Below, piece after piece: positions 8,662-17,607 of a DNA stretch of 64,000 bases. The position numbers and the translations under genes are program-made. Positions within the stretch are counted from its first letter, which is position 1; every line of letters begins with the position of its first letter. This stretch comes from VRUE01 sp963703175 (GTDB taxonomy: Bacteria; Actinomycetota; Thermoleophilia; Solirubrobacterales; 70-9), in NCBI GenBank assembly GCA_963703175.1, contig OY969794.1, positions 434,001-498,000 of the forward strand, given 5' to 3'. The notes beneath the pieces were generated by a model. The model did no database searches. It had not been told where the DNA came from and saw only the letters and a list, made by a program, of their open reading frames with translations.

Positions 8662-9919
8662 GGAGCAGGAGCGGCGTGGCGAAGAGGATCGCCAGCGCCA
8701 GGAGAGCGACGAAGATGAGCAGCGCCTGTTGCAACCCGATTGCGAACCAAAGGGCGCCGAAGGCTAGCGAGGAGAGCAGTCGGCCGATGCTGACGACGGT
8801 TATCAGGATGCCGATGCCGCTGGCCTGCAACTCGTCCGGCAGCAGCGCGCCGGCGATCGCGGTCGTGACCCCGTCGGTGGCAGCGAAGTAGGCGCCCAGC
8901 GCCAACAGGCAGACCATCAACTCGGCGTAACCGAGCGCGGGCAGCATCAGGGCGCCGTAGACGAGGAAGAGGAGCACGTGGCCGCCGATCAGGACGGGAA
9001 CCCGCCCCACCCGGTCGGCGAGCCTGCCCGCCGGGATCGCCAGCGCCATGAAGGCGACTGCGGTGACCACAAAGAGCAGCGGGAAGACCGCCGGCTCGAA
9101 GTCGATCCGGCGCTGCAGGCCGACGTAGATCAGCGAGTCCGAGACACTGGCCAGCGCCAGAGCGCCGACGGCGAACAGCATCGGGACGAAGCGGCGGTCG
9201 CGCAGCAGCCCAGCGGCGGCGCGCAGCGACGGGCGTTTGGCGCTCTCCTCCTCGAGGGCCTCCTGCGGGGCGGCGGCCTCCCGCTGCGGCTTTCCCTTCA
9301 CGGTGAGGACGAGCACGGCGAGGCCGAGGAAGGCAAACAGCGTGCTGACCACGAAGACCGCGTCGAAACGGGCCGGCGCGGCGAGCAGAATGCCAAAGGC
9401 GACCAGCGGGCCCAGCATGGCGCCGGCGCTGTCCATCGCCCGATGGACGCCGAAGGAGGTGGCAAGCCCCGCCTTCGTGCTGGAGAGGGAGATCAGCGCG
9501 TCGCGGGGAGCCGTGCGGATCCCCTTGCCGACCCGGTCGACGGCGACGATCGCGCCGATCGCGCCGATCGAGCTGCCGAATGCGACCAGGCCGACCTTGC
9601 AGATCGCGGAGAGCCCGTAACCGGCGCCAGCGGTCTCCTTGTGGCGTTGCCAGCGATCGGAGAAGAGCCCGCTCACCACCTGGACCAGCGCCCCGGCCCC
9701 CCGGTAGGTGCCGTCGATCGCCCCGAGTACAAGCGGCGAGGCGCCGAGCGAGAAGACGAGGTAGAGCGGCAGGATCGTCGCCACCATCTCCGACGAGACG
9801 TCGGTGAGGAGGCTGACCATGCCCAGCAGGACGACGTTGCGCGGCACCCGGATGCGAGCCGAATGGCGCGCCCAGAGGCTTGGCTTTAGCAGTGCTTTGG
9901 AGGCTTCGACCTGGTACAT
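8633..9919 (-). CDS. MFS transporter
   Basis: A 428-residue major facilitator superfamily protein with about twelve hydrophobic segments. The segment 2-3 loop reads VSGLFSDRWQRHKETAGAGY and the equivalent second-half loop is AGRLADRVGRVPVLIGG, the two copies of the family G-x3-D-x2-G-R signature. A charged central loop (KGKPQREAAAPQEALEEESA) separates the halves. The substrate is unknown. Being between the FAD oxidoreductase and the beta-propeller gene, it may export a precursor or metabolite of the polysaccharide pathway. Confidence 0.88.
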   Translation of the reverse strand: MYQVEASKALLKPSLWARHSARIRVPRNVVLLGMVSLLTDVSSEMVATILPLYLVFSLGASPLVLGAIDGTYRGAGALVQVVSGLFSDRWQRHKETAGAGYGLSAICKVGLVAFGSSIGAIGAIVAVDRVGKGIRTAPRDALISLSSTKAGLATSFGVHRAMDSAGAMLGPLVAFGILLAAPARFDAVFVVSTLFAFLGLAVLVLTVKGKPQREAAAPQEALEEESAKRPSLRAAAGLLRDRRFVPMLFAVGALALASVSDSLIYVGLQRRIDFEPAVFPLLFVVTAVAFMALAIPAGRLADRVGRVPVLIGGHVLLFLVYGALMLPALGYAELMVCLLALGAYFAATDGVTTAIAGALLPDELQASGIGILITVVSIGRLLSSLAFGALWFAIGLQQALLIFVALLALAILFATPLLLRAQREPVVE

Positions 9920-9965
9920 GGCGTATTCAGGGGCGAGCCTGCCGCTGTTGCATGTCGCCCTTCAG

Positions 9966-11348
9966 CTAATGCAACGTTCCAGCTAGTCCTTTTCTCGCAC
10001 TTTGTGTCTGAGGCGTCCCGGGTAGCTCGAGCCGCTCGGTGACTTCTGCGGCAACCGCTTCGGCAAAGCCCATGACTGAGTGGCCGTTGAGCAGCTCGGG
10101 GTAGATCTGGGCGTTGGAGGCGAGGGCAAGGCCATCGACCCCGGGCCAGATCGGCGCGGTCCGCACCCCCCCGGCGTGGCTCAGCGCATGGACCGGCTCG
10201 ACCAGCTTGGCCCGCTGCACGGTCCAGTCAACGACCTCATCACGGCTGAAGCCCGGTGAGAGGCGGGCGAGGTAGTCGGTGAAGCGCCTGTAGACCGACT
10301 CGTCGTCCTCGCTCTGCTCGGGGGCATCGGGAGCGCAGTACTTCGGCATGTAGACCAGGTGCATGCCGTCGGTGTGATCGGTGCCGAGCACCTGCGTGGT
10401 CTCGACCGCAGTGGTCATCGGCGTCTTCTCGATGATGTTCACCGCGTAGTAAGGAAGCAGCGAGCGCGGCACCTTGATGATCACGCAGACGACGCCGAGC
10501 CAGCGCCCCGGGTAGGGCAGCAGCAGGCTCTGGTACCGCTTCGGCAACAGGAAGCGCAGCGCCGGTGGTTGCAGGGTGGGAATCGTCAGGTCAAAGTCAA
10601 GGGTCTCGCCGTCCAGCTCGACGCCGGTCACCGAGCCGTCCGCGTCGGTGGCGAGGCCGCTGACCGGGGCTTCAGTGCGCGCCTCGACCCCCAGTTCTTC
10701 GGCCCGCGCGACCATCGCGTCGATTAGCCGCTGGTGACCGCCGACGATGTGGCCCATTTCCTCGCTGCCGTGACCACGGTCGCTGCGCGCGCCGGACATC
10801 CGTCGCGTGCGCGCCCAGAGATAGGTAGCAGGCAGTCCCGAGGGGTCACCGTCGAAGCGCGAATCGAGCAGCGGCTTCCAGACGCGCTCGACCACGCGTC
10901 GGCCGCAGTGGCGCCGCAGCCACTTCTCGAGCGGCACCTGGTCGAGGCGATCGGGCGAGCCGCGCAACTGGCACTGGGCAACGAACCAGCCCAGGCGCAG
11001 CCGGCCCACCGGGCTGAGCGGCGAGAAGCGCAGTAGATCGCCGATGCCGTCGAAATCGTGAAGCTCATCGTCAGCGAAGAAGCCGGCGCCGACCGGATTG
11101 AAGCGCAGCTGGTCACCGAGCCCGACCTCCTCCGCCATCTCCATCATCTTCGAGTCGGCAGGGGTGATCACGTGGTAGAAGCGGTCGACCTCGTGGCCAC
11201 CGAAGTTCATCGTCCCGGCGAGCCCACCGAGGCTCGGCCCGCGCTCGAGCACGGTCACCTTTGCCCCCGCCTGCGCCAGGCGCAGGGCCAGGGTCATGCC
11301 GAGGACGCCACCACCGACAACGCCAACCCTGGGCGCTGAGGAGCTCAT
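9966..11348 (-). CDS. FAD-dependent amine-oxidase-type oxidoreductase
   Basis: A 460-residue NAD(P)/FAD-binding protein with the dinucleotide loop VGVVGGGVLGMTLALRLAQA at the N-terminus, then ERGPSLGGLAGTMNFGGHEV, which matches protoporphyrinogen-oxidase-like and UDP-galactopyranose-mutase-like flavoproteins. Late in the chain HSVMGFAEAVAAEV fits the C-terminal flavin segment. Members next to GT2 glycosyltransferases and sugar genes are common in polysaccharide loci and are thought to modify lipid-linked or nucleotide sugars. The gene start overlaps the GT2 gene by 4 nt, so the two are probably translationally coupled. Confidence 0.8.
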   Translation of the reverse strand: MSSSAPRVGVVGGGVLGMTLALRLAQAGAKVTVLERGPSLGGLAGTMNFGGHEVDRFYHVITPADSKMMEMAEEVGLGDQLRFNPVGAGFFADDELHDFDGIGDLLRFSPLSPVGRLRLGWFVAQCQLRGSPDRLDQVPLEKWLRRHCGRRVVERVWKPLLDSRFDGDPSGLPATYLWARTRRMSGARSDRGHGSEEMGHIVGGHQRLIDAMVARAEELGVEARTEAPVSGLATDADGSVTGVELDGETLDFDLTIPTLQPPALRFLLPKRYQSLLLPYPGRWLGVVCVIIKVPRSLLPYYAVNIIEKTPMTTAVETTQVLGTDHTDGMHLVYMPKYCAPDAPEQSEDDESVYRRFTDYLARLSPGFSRDEVVDWTVQRAKLVEPVHALSHAGGVRTAPIWPGVDGLALASNAQIYPELLNGHSVMGFAEAVAAEVTERLELPGTPQTQSARKGLAGTLH

Positions 11349-12193
11349 CCGCTCTGGGCGACCGGCTGGGGCGCGGCCGCTGCCGTCGAGCGGTCCTCGA
11401 CCTCGGACGCCGCCAAGGTCTGCGGGGCGGTGGCCTCGGCCAAAGGCGAGACCGGCGGTGGCTGGATGCGGCCGACGAGATGGGCGGCCATCACCCGGCC
11501 GTAGGCGAGCACAGTCGGTTTCAGCTGCATCTTCGACTCGCCTTTGCGCGTCGTCCAGTCGTTGACGGTCGGTACCTCGGCGACGCTGGCGCCGGCGTTA
11601 TAGAGCTTGAGCAGCAGCTCGACGTTGGCGGCGAAGCCGGGCTCACGCACGAGCAGGTAGCCGTAGGTCTCCGCGGCGCGGCGCAACGTGCCGGCCCGGT
11701 AGACGCGGTAGAGCGAGGAGAGCGTGTGCATGTCGCGCAGCCCGCCCAGCACCCGAAAGGTGTTGGAGACCGACTTGCTCGCCAGCAGGCGCCAGCCGGC
11801 GACGCCGATGATCTTGCCGCCGGGCGCGTAGACGGAGGCGAGGACGATGTCGGCGCCCCCTTCGAACAGCTCGAGCATCTTCGGCAGGTCCGAGAGGTCC
11901 GAGGTCGTGTCGGCCTCGAGCGTGACGATCGCGTCATCATCGGAGGACTCGCCGAGCGCGGCGCGGATGCCGGTGTTGATCGCCGTGCCGAGGCCGCGGT
12001 TGACCGTGTGGGTGACGACCGCGAGGTGCATGTCGCGGGCGTGCTCGCGGATCACCTCCGCGGTGCCGTCGGTGGAGCCGTCGTCGACGATGATCACGCG
12101 GGCGCCAAGCTCGCGCGCGACGGGCGCCAGGTCGGCGAGCAGGCGAGGGATGTTTTCGGCCTCGTTGTAGGCCGGGATCACGAAGCGGATCAT
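11345..12193 (-). CDS. Family 2 glycosyltransferase
   Basis: A 282-residue GT-A fold glycosyltransferase of the dolichol-phosphate-mannose-synthase type. Motifs are FVIPAYNEAENIPRLL at the N-terminus, IIVDDGSTDGT, and TLEADTTSDLSDLP with the metal-binding acidic pair. There is no strong transmembrane segment, so it probably acts at the inner face of the membrane on a polyprenyl-phosphate acceptor. The Pro/Ala-rich tail after residue 245 is not part of the catalytic domain. It overlaps the Gfo/Idh/MocA gene upstream and the FAD oxidoreductase gene downstream by 4 nt each. Confidence 0.87.
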   Translation of the reverse strand: MIRFVIPAYNEAENIPRLLADLAPVARELGARVIIVDDGSTDGTAEVIREHARDMHLAVVTHTVNRGLGTAINTGIRAALGESSDDDAIVTLEADTTSDLSDLPKMLELFEGGADIVLASVYAPGGKIIGVAGWRLLASKSVSNTFRVLGGLRDMHTLSSLYRVYRAGTLRRAAETYGYLLVREPGFAANVELLLKLYNAGASVAEVPTVNDWTTRKGESKMQLKPTVLAYGRVMAAHLVGRIQPPPVSPLAEATAPQTLAASEVEDRSTAAAAPQPVAQSG

Positions 12194-13245
12194 GCGAATA
12201 CCTCCAGCGGCCGGGGGGCGGGGATGTCGAGCAGCTCAACCGGGCGGCGCACGGCCGCCGACTCGCGCATCGCCAGGGCCGCAGCCAGCGCCTTGACGCC
12301 GTCGTGGGCGCTGATCGGCTCGGGCGTGTCGTCGAGGACACAGCGGCAGAAGGCTTCCAGCTCGGCCTGCAACGGCTCCGCCTTGGCGAGCGAGAACCGC
12401 ACGGCGGCACCCTCGCCGTCGCCGCGCAGCATCGAGAGCCCCTCCCATTTGAGCGGCGCCTGCGGCGACTCGATGAACCAGACGTCCTGGGTGATGTAGC
12501 TCGCCCGAAGCTGGCCGTTCTCTCCGATCAGGGCGACCTCGCGCTTCTTTTCGGGCGTCAGCCAGTTGACGTCGAGCAGGCCGAGGACATCGCTGGCGTC
12601 GCCGTTGAAGCGCACCAGGCAAGTCAGCAGATCCTCCTGCGCCTCGTGGACGAAGCGACGCCCGTCGGCGTAGATCTCACCGATGCCGGCGCCGAGCACG
12701 TGCTGGAGCACGTCGAGGTCGTGGGTCGCAAGGTCGATCGCGACGCCGGCGTCCTGGATCCGCGTCGGCAGCGGGCCGACCCGGGTGGCCTGCGCCCGGT
12801 AGACCTCGCCGAGGCGACCCTCGGCGACCAGCTCGCGCACTTTTGCCACGGCCGGGTTGAAGCGCTCGATGTGGCCGACCATCAGCTTCCGCCCAGCTTC
12901 AAGCGCGGCGCCGCGCATCCGCAAGGCATCGGGCAGGTTGGTCGCGATCGGCTTCTCGACCAGGACGTGAAGACCGGCTTCGAGCGCCGCCAGCGTGACC
13001 TCGGCGTGGGCTTCGGAGCTGCAGGCAACCGTGATCGCGTCGAGCTCGCCAGCCTCGTGTTCGATCATCTCGCGCCAGTCGGCGTACTCGGTGACGCCCA
13101 TCCCCCCCACCGCGCGCCGGCGCGCCTCCTCGGCGGGATCGGCAACGGCGACCAGGCGGGCGCAATCGAGCGCCAGCAGGTTGCGCACGTGGAATCCCCC
13201 CATGCGGCCACAACCGACGACCCCGACTGAGAGCTGCTCAGGCAA
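12190..13245 (-). CDS. Gfo/Idh/MocA family oxidoreductase
   Basis: A 351-residue NAD(P)-dependent sugar oxidoreductase. The Rossmann loop is VGVVGCGRMGGFHVRNL, the family motif VEKPIATNLPDALRM is near residue 95, and the catalytic-type segment DLATHDLDVL is near residue 180. In surface polysaccharide loci such enzymes oxidise or reduce UDP- or dTDP-sugars (for example UDP-GlcNAcA 3-dehydrogenases). It overlaps wecB by 8 nt and the GT2 gene by 4 nt, so it is part of one translationally coupled run. Confidence 0.85.
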   Translation of the reverse strand: MPEQLSVGVVGCGRMGGFHVRNLLALDCARLVAVADPAEEARRRAVGGMGVTEYADWREMIEHEAGELDAITVACSSEAHAEVTLAALEAGLHVLVEKPIATNLPDALRMRGAALEAGRKLMVGHIERFNPAVAKVRELVAEGRLGEVYRAQATRVGPLPTRIQDAGVAIDLATHDLDVLQHVLGAGIGEIYADGRRFVHEAQEDLLTCLVRFNGDASDVLGLLDVNWLTPEKKREVALIGENGQLRASYITQDVWFIESPQAPLKWEGLSMLRGDGEGAAVRFSLAKAEPLQAELEAFCRCVLDDTPEPISAHDGVKALAAALAMRESAAVRRPVELLDIPAPRPLEVFA

Positions 13246-14302
13246 CGGATACCTCCCGCATCTGGTCGAGCACGGTCGCGGTCAGCTCGGCGATTCGCTC
13301 GGCCGCATTGCCGTTACCGAAGATCGGTGGCCTCTGATCGGGCTGGGGCCGCGCGAGCGCAGTCCGGAACCGCTCCGGGTCGGCACCGACGAGCGTGTTC
13401 CAACCGGTCGAGACCGTCTCAATCCACTCCGTCTCCTCGCGCAGGGTGATGCAGGGGACCCCCCACAGGTAGGCCTCGCGCTGGACGCCGCCAGAGTCGG
13501 TGGCGATCGCGATCGCGTCGCGCTCCAAGGTGATCATCTCGGTGTAGGTGACCGGCCCGCGCATCTCGACGTTCGGCGGGACCGTCAGTCCCCAGGTCTC
13601 GATCGCCTTCCCGGTGCGGGGATGCAGCGGCATGATCACCCGGCACTCCGCCTCGGCGAGACAGGCCAGCACCGAGCCGAGGCGCTCGGGAGTGTCGGTG
13701 TTGTAGTTGCGGTGGACGGTCGCCAGCAGGTACTCGCCATCCTCGCCATCCTGCGGAAGGCGGCTGCGAGTCGCCAGCAGCACGTCGGCCAGAACGTCCC
13801 CGGTCACATAGGTGTCCCCGGGAACTCCCTCGCGCAAGAGAGTGTCGCGGGCGTGCTCGCAGGGCGCGAACAGAACATCCGAAAGCCGGTCGGTCTCGAT
13901 CCGGTTGTGCTCCTCGGGCATGTCGAGCCGGTGGCTGCGCAGGCCCGCCTCGACGTGGAGCAGCGGTATCCCCGCCGCCACCGCCGCCCGGGCGCCGGCG
14001 ATCGTGGCGTTGGTGTCGCCACGAACCAGAAGGGCATCCGGCCGCTCGCGCTCGAGTACCTCTGAGATGCGCTTCTGAGCGACGGCGACCCCTTCGTCGT
14101 TGGGGAGCGAGCCGACACCGAGGTTGTAGTTCGGCACTGGCAGGCGCAGGTCGGCAATCTGCAGGTCCGACATCCCGGGGTCGTAGTGCTGGCCAGTGTG
14201 GACCAGGACCTCCTCGACGCAGTCCCTGTATGCAAGGGACAGCGGAGCGGCCTGGACGATCTCCGGCCGCGACCCGATGATGGAGACGAGCTTGTGTGGC
14301 AT
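13238..14302 (-). CDS. wecB: UDP-N-acetylglucosamine 2-epimerase (non-hydrolysing)
   Basis: A 354-residue GT-B fold enzyme that interconverts UDP-GlcNAc and UDP-ManNAc. Motifs are IIGSRPEIVQAAPL near the N-terminus, VLVHTGQHYDPGMSD, LLHVEAGLRSHRLDMPEE, and the UDP-binding TDSGGVQREAYLWGVP with ITLREETEW. The start was set at the ATG at 14302, where the conserved fold begins; the frame upstream to 14449 adds unrelated residues and runs across the divergent promoter region. With the nucleotide-sugar dehydrogenase at 32.2 kb it could supply UDP-ManNAcA. Confidence 0.9.
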   Translation of the reverse strand: MPHKLVSIIGSRPEIVQAAPLSLAYRDCVEEVLVHTGQHYDPGMSDLQIADLRLPVPNYNLGVGSLPNDEGVAVAQKRISEVLERERPDALLVRGDTNATIAGARAAVAAGIPLLHVEAGLRSHRLDMPEEHNRIETDRLSDVLFAPCEHARDTLLREGVPGDTYVTGDVLADVLLATRSRLPQDGEDGEYLLATVHRNYNTDTPERLGSVLACLAEAECRVIMPLHPRTGKAIETWGLTVPPNVEMRGPVTYTEMITLERDAIAIATDSGGVQREAYLWGVPCITLREETEWIETVSTGWNTLVGADPERFRTALARPQPDQRPPIFGNGNAAERIAELTATVLDQMREVSVA

Positions 14303-14477
14303 CGACAAAGCAACGCACGAGAGGGCCGCAGCTTTGCGCGCGATCGAAAATTTATTTGAGAGCTGGAACCGAGTCGAAGAACCAGAGGGAGCCAAGCCCG
14401 AGTTAGTTCTTTTTTCGGCCGGTCCCAGCCGCGACCGCTGAAAGGCCAACCCCCTTCAGTGCGTTTGTCCCCTGAGG
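14303..14477. promoter_or_regulatory. Divergent promoter region of the polysaccharide genes
   Basis: A 175-bp non-coding gap separates wecB (minus) from the sugar-phosphate transferase (plus). It contains AT-rich blocks (AAAATTTATTT near 14346, and TTCTTTTTTC near 14406) that stand out in this high-GC area. It must hold the outward promoters for both halves of the polysaccharide cluster. I could not assign exact -35/-10 boxes. Confidence 0.45.
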
Positions 14478-15155
14478 ATGGAGGCACACCGACTAAACCA
14501 AAGGGCTGTTGCGGAGGAAGCCGAACCGATCTGGCAGGCGGCGCTTCGCCGTACGGGTGACCTCTTCCTCGCCACCGCATTGGTCCTGATGCTGTCGCCG
14601 ATCTTGCTGCTCGTCGCCCTCGCCGTACGCCTCGATAGCCGCGGCCCGGCCTTCTTCCGTCAGCGACGGGTCGGCCTCGCGGGGCGAGAGTTCACTGTCC
14701 TCAAGTTCCGCAGCATGCGGCTGGACGCCGATCCGCGCGGCCACCGCGAGTACGTCACCACGCTGATCAAGGGCAAGGCGGAAAACGGCGGGCGCGAGAA
14801 CCTCTACAAGCTCGCCGTCGATGACCGCATCACCCCGGTCGGGCGCTGGATCAGGCGCTGGAGCCTCGACGAGATGCCACAGCTCTTCAACGTAATCGCC
14901 GGCGACATGAGCCTGGTCGGTCCACGTCCGGCGATCCCCTACGAGGTCGCCGAGTACCCAAGCTGGTACCTGCAGCGCTTCACCGTCAAGCCCGGCCTGA
15001 CCGGTCTCTGGCAGGTCAGCGGCCGCAGCGAGCGCACCTACGAGGAAATGGTCCGGCTCGACGTTGAGTACGCGCAGGGCCGCACCCTCATGCTCGATCT
15101 CTCAATCCTTGCCAAGACCCCATGGGTCGTCGTCGGAAGAAAGGGCGCAGAGTGA
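14478..15155 (+). CDS. Undecaprenyl-phosphate sugar-1-phosphate transferase
   Basis: A 225-residue bacterial sugar transferase, the initiating enzyme that loads a sugar-1-phosphate onto undecaprenyl phosphate. One membrane segment (LFLATALVLMLSPILLLVALAV, 30-50) is followed by FFRQRRVGLAGREFTVLKFR, WSLDEMPQLFNVIAGDMSLV, GPRP and KPGLTGLWQVSGR, the hallmark blocks. The length matches the short, PglC/WcaJ-core form without the N-terminal membrane domain. The gene overlaps the next by 4 nt (GTGA). Initiating sugar is unknown; the neighbouring oxidoreductases suggest an amino- or deoxy-sugar. Confidence 0.92.
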   Translation: MEAHRLNQRAVAEEAEPIWQAALRRTGDLFLATALVLMLSPILLLVALAVRLDSRGPAFFRQRRVGLAGREFTVLKFRSMRLDADPRGHREYVTTLIKGKAENGGRENLYKLAVDDRITPVGRWIRRWSLDEMPQLFNVIAGDMSLVGPRPAIPYEVAEYPSWYLQRFTVKPGLTGLWQVSGRSERTYEEMVRLDVEYAQGRTLMLDLSILAKTPWVVVGRKGAE

Positions 15156-16225
15156 ATCCCGGAGGAGCAATCGGAACCCTGGTCGTCGGCTATGGCTACT
15201 GGGGCCCTAACGTAGTCCGCAACGTAGTGGAGAGGCCGGAGTTCCGCCTGATGGGCCTCTGCGAGCTCGACGAGGACCGCGCCGCGGACTTCCGCCGTCG
15301 CCACCCCGGAGTATGGGTCGAGGGCGACCTCGATGCGGCGCTGGCCGACCCCCGCATCGAGGCTGTGGCAATCGCCACGCCGCCCCACACGCACTTCAAC
15401 CTCGTCCGCCGCGCCCTCGAGGCCGGCAAGCACGTACTGGTGGAGAAGCCGCTGGCCCGCACCGCCGAGGAGTCCGCCGCGCTGATCGGGATCGCCGAGC
15501 AGCGCAACCTGACCCTGATGCCCGGTCACACCTTCCTCTACAGCCCCTCCGTGAACAAGGTCCGCGACCTGATCCAGGAAGACGAGCTGGGCGAGATCTA
15601 CTTCATCACCTCTTCGCGGATGAATCTCGGCATCTACCAGCAGGACGGCGTCGTGCTCGACCTCGCCCCGCATGACCTTTCGATCCTGCTCCACTGGCTT
15701 GGCAAACCGCTGCTCGAGGTGAGCGCGACCGGGCGCAGCGTCTACCAGGAGGGGATTCACGAGACCGCCTTCCTCACCCTCCGCTTCGAGGGCGGTGCTC
15801 AGGCGAACGTCCAGCTTTCGTGGCTCGCGCCACGCAAGATGCGCCAGATGGTCGTCGTCGGCAGCCGCCGCATGGTGCAGTACTCAGACACCTCCGCGGA
15901 CGACTCGGTTCGCATCTACGACCGCGGGATGGAGTTCTCCGACCCGCCGGCCAACTTCGGCGAGTACCGCCTCACCTACCGCACCGGCGACATGGTCGCG
16001 CCGCGAATCGACGCCGCCGAGCCGCTTGGCCTGGAGCTGATGGACTTCGCCGAGGCGATCAGAGGCAACAGCACGCCTGTTTCCAGCGCCCGCCTGGGTC
16101 TGGAGATCGTTCTCGGCCTCGAGGCGCTGGAGAAGTCGCTGCACGCGAACGGCAAGCCCGTCTCCGTTCGCTCGGTCGACGAGCTGCTGGCGATGAGTCG
16201 GCAGAACGAGCTGGCCCTCAGCTAA
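15152..16225 (+). CDS. Gfo/Idh/MocA family oxidoreductase (WbpB/WlbA-like)
   Basis: A 357-residue NAD-dependent sugar oxidoreductase. The Rossmann loop is VVGYGYWGPNVVRN, followed by VLVEKPLARTAEESA and MPGHTFLYSPSVNKVRDLI, as in UDP-GlcNAcA 3-dehydrogenases and related enzymes. The start is the GTG at 15152, which overlaps the TGA of the transferase gene; the 10 residues before it are not part of the fold. Coupling with the initiating transferase suggests that it makes or modifies the first sugar. The exact substrate cannot be read from the sequence. Confidence 0.85.
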   Translation: MNPGGAIGTLVVGYGYWGPNVVRNVVERPEFRLMGLCELDEDRAADFRRRHPGVWVEGDLDAALADPRIEAVAIATPPHTHFNLVRRALEAGKHVLVEKPLARTAEESAALIGIAEQRNLTLMPGHTFLYSPSVNKVRDLIQEDELGEIYFITSSRMNLGIYQQDGVVLDLAPHDLSILLHWLGKPLLEVSATGRSVYQEGIHETAFLTLRFEGGAQANVQLSWLAPRKMRQMVVVGSRRMVQYSDTSADDSVRIYDRGMEFSDPPANFGEYRLTYRTGDMVAPRIDAAEPLGLELMDFAEAIRGNSTPVSSARLGLEIVLGLEALEKSLHANGKPVSVRSVDELLAMSRQNELALS

Positions 16226-16312
16226 GCGCCGAGACGCCACCCCAGGCCCACGAGTTGTCCTTATAGAGCGCCTACGAGCGCCAAACGCGGCCCGACTGGC
16301 TTCGGCGGACTC

Positions 16313-16693
16313 CTAGAGCAGCTGGGGTGAACGCGTGGGCAGCCGAACGGCAGAAGGCCTCTGGCTGGCCTCGCCCCGGCGGTCCATGTCGGCCAGGTAG
16401 ACCATCACGGCATGGGCCACCATCTGCTCCACGGTGACTCCGGGGAATTCCCGGGCCTCGTGAGCGAGAGCCGCTTCGACCGCGGGATCGATGCTCAGCT
16501 CGAGCTCGGTACCAAGCCGTTCCAGATCCGCATTCAGCTCATGGCGAAAGCGGGGGAACCCGGGCAGCTCCTCGGCTTCGCAACCCAAGCGTCGGGTGTA
16601 GTGCCGCAGGGCTGCCCGCACACCCGCCACCAAGTCCTGGCCCAAGTGGGTTTCGATGCCGGAACGAGCGAATATGTCGAGTGGGACCCGCAT
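16313..16693 (-). CDS. RHH-like small protein, paralogue of the gene at 17608
   Basis: A 126-residue protein of unknown function that aligns along its length with the protein at 17608-17994. Each seems to hold two strand-helix-helix units: an N-terminal one (MRVPLDIFARSGIETHLG, then a helix with RAALRHYTRRL) and a C-terminal one (ELELSIDPAVEAALAHEARE, then TVEQMVAHAVMVYLADM). That order resembles the ribbon-helix-helix fold of CopG/Arc regulators. The start was set at the ATG at 16693 by alignment with the paralogue; GTG 16735 with AGGAGG further upstream is an alternative. It is transcribed away from the sigma factor gene. Confidence 0.6.
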   Translation of the reverse strand: MRVPLDIFARSGIETHLGQDLVAGVRAALRHYTRRLGCEAEELPGFPRFRHELNADLERLGTELELSIDPAVEAALAHEAREFPGVTVEQMVAHAVMVYLADMDRRGEASQRPSAVRLPTRSPQLL

Positions 16694-16937
16694 GTCTGTA
16701 TTCAACGAACTACCCAGAACTACAACTATTTTCACTTCCTGGGGCGAAATCCTCCTAAGTTCAACCCCTGAATTTCAGCTACTGAGCCAAACTTGAGCAC
16801 GAGATTGAAATTTGGACGAATATTTGGGATTGACAACTACCATGCCGACCTGAATGCTGTGGCAACTTCACCCTAAAGAGCGACCAAGATTTCGCACTTT
16901 GGGGTGTTCTCTTTTTCCCCCATCGATTACCAGATAA

Positions 16938-17600
16938 ATGAACCCATCCAAAACTACCGGCCGCAAGTCGGACCCGGGCCAGCGAAACCGTGGCCTCCCC
17001 GACGCCGGCGTCCGCAAGCTGCGAATGGGTAGCTCCACCAATGGCTCGGACAGCGATCTTGTCCAGCAGGCGGTGGCGTATGCAAAGGCCGGCGACCAAG
17101 AGGGCTTGCACTTCCTCTACGTGCGATACGCACCCGACGTGCAGCGCTACATCAACAGCGTCGTCCATGACCGCCACGAGGCTGAGGACATCACGCAGAA
17201 CGTGTTCGCCAAGCTGATCACGACGATCGGTAAGTATGAGCAGCGAGAGGCTCCGTTCACCGCCTGGATCCTGCGGGTGGCTCGCAACGCAGCGCTCGAC
17301 CACATGCGGGCGAGGCGGGCGATCCCGACCGAGGAAGTGCGAATCGCCGATACCGGTCAAGCGCAGGTCAGGCTCGATCGCAGCCGGGCCCTGCGTGAGG
17401 CGCTCGAGCAGCTGCCAGAGGACCAGCGTGAAGTGCTCGTCCTGCGACACATCATCGGTCTCTCGCCGGTGGAGATCGCGTCAACTCTCGGCAAGAGCGA
17501 GAGCTCCGTCCACGGGCTTCACCATCGAGGCCGCCGCACCCTGCAGGAGAGCCTGCAGGAGCTTGGCGCCGCCCCGGTAGTGGCACCGCACTTCGCTTAG
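16938..17600 (+). CDS. ECF-like RNA polymerase sigma factor
   Basis: A 220-residue sigma-70 family protein with only regions 2 and 4. Region 2 includes LVQQAVAYAKAGDQEGLHFL and HEAEDITQNVFAKLITTIGK, then FTAWILRVARNAALDHMRAR. Region 4 includes LEQLPEDQREVLVLRHIIGL and a helix-turn-helix PVEIASTLGKSESSVHGLHH. The first 30 residues are basic and poorly conserved, so ATG 17025 (MGSSTNGSD) is a plausible alternative start; neither has a good ribosome-binding site. No anti-sigma factor with a recognisable zinc motif lies beside it. Instead it is flanked on both sides by paralogous RHH-like genes. Confidence 0.87.
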   Translation: MNPSKTTGRKSDPGQRNRGLPDAGVRKLRMGSSTNGSDSDLVQQAVAYAKAGDQEGLHFLYVRYAPDVQRYINSVVHDRHEAEDITQNVFAKLITTIGKYEQREAPFTAWILRVARNAALDHMRARRAIPTEEVRIADTGQAQVRLDRSRALREALEQLPEDQREVLVLRHIIGLSPVEIASTLGKSESSVHGLHHRGRRTLQESLQELGAAPVVAPHFA

Positions 17601-17607
17601 CGTCCCG

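Noticed and set aside
16779..17450. Long minus-strand open frame opposite the sigma factor
   Set aside because: It is antisense to a clear sigma factor with region 2 and 4 motifs; composition is typical of a GC-rich shadow frame.
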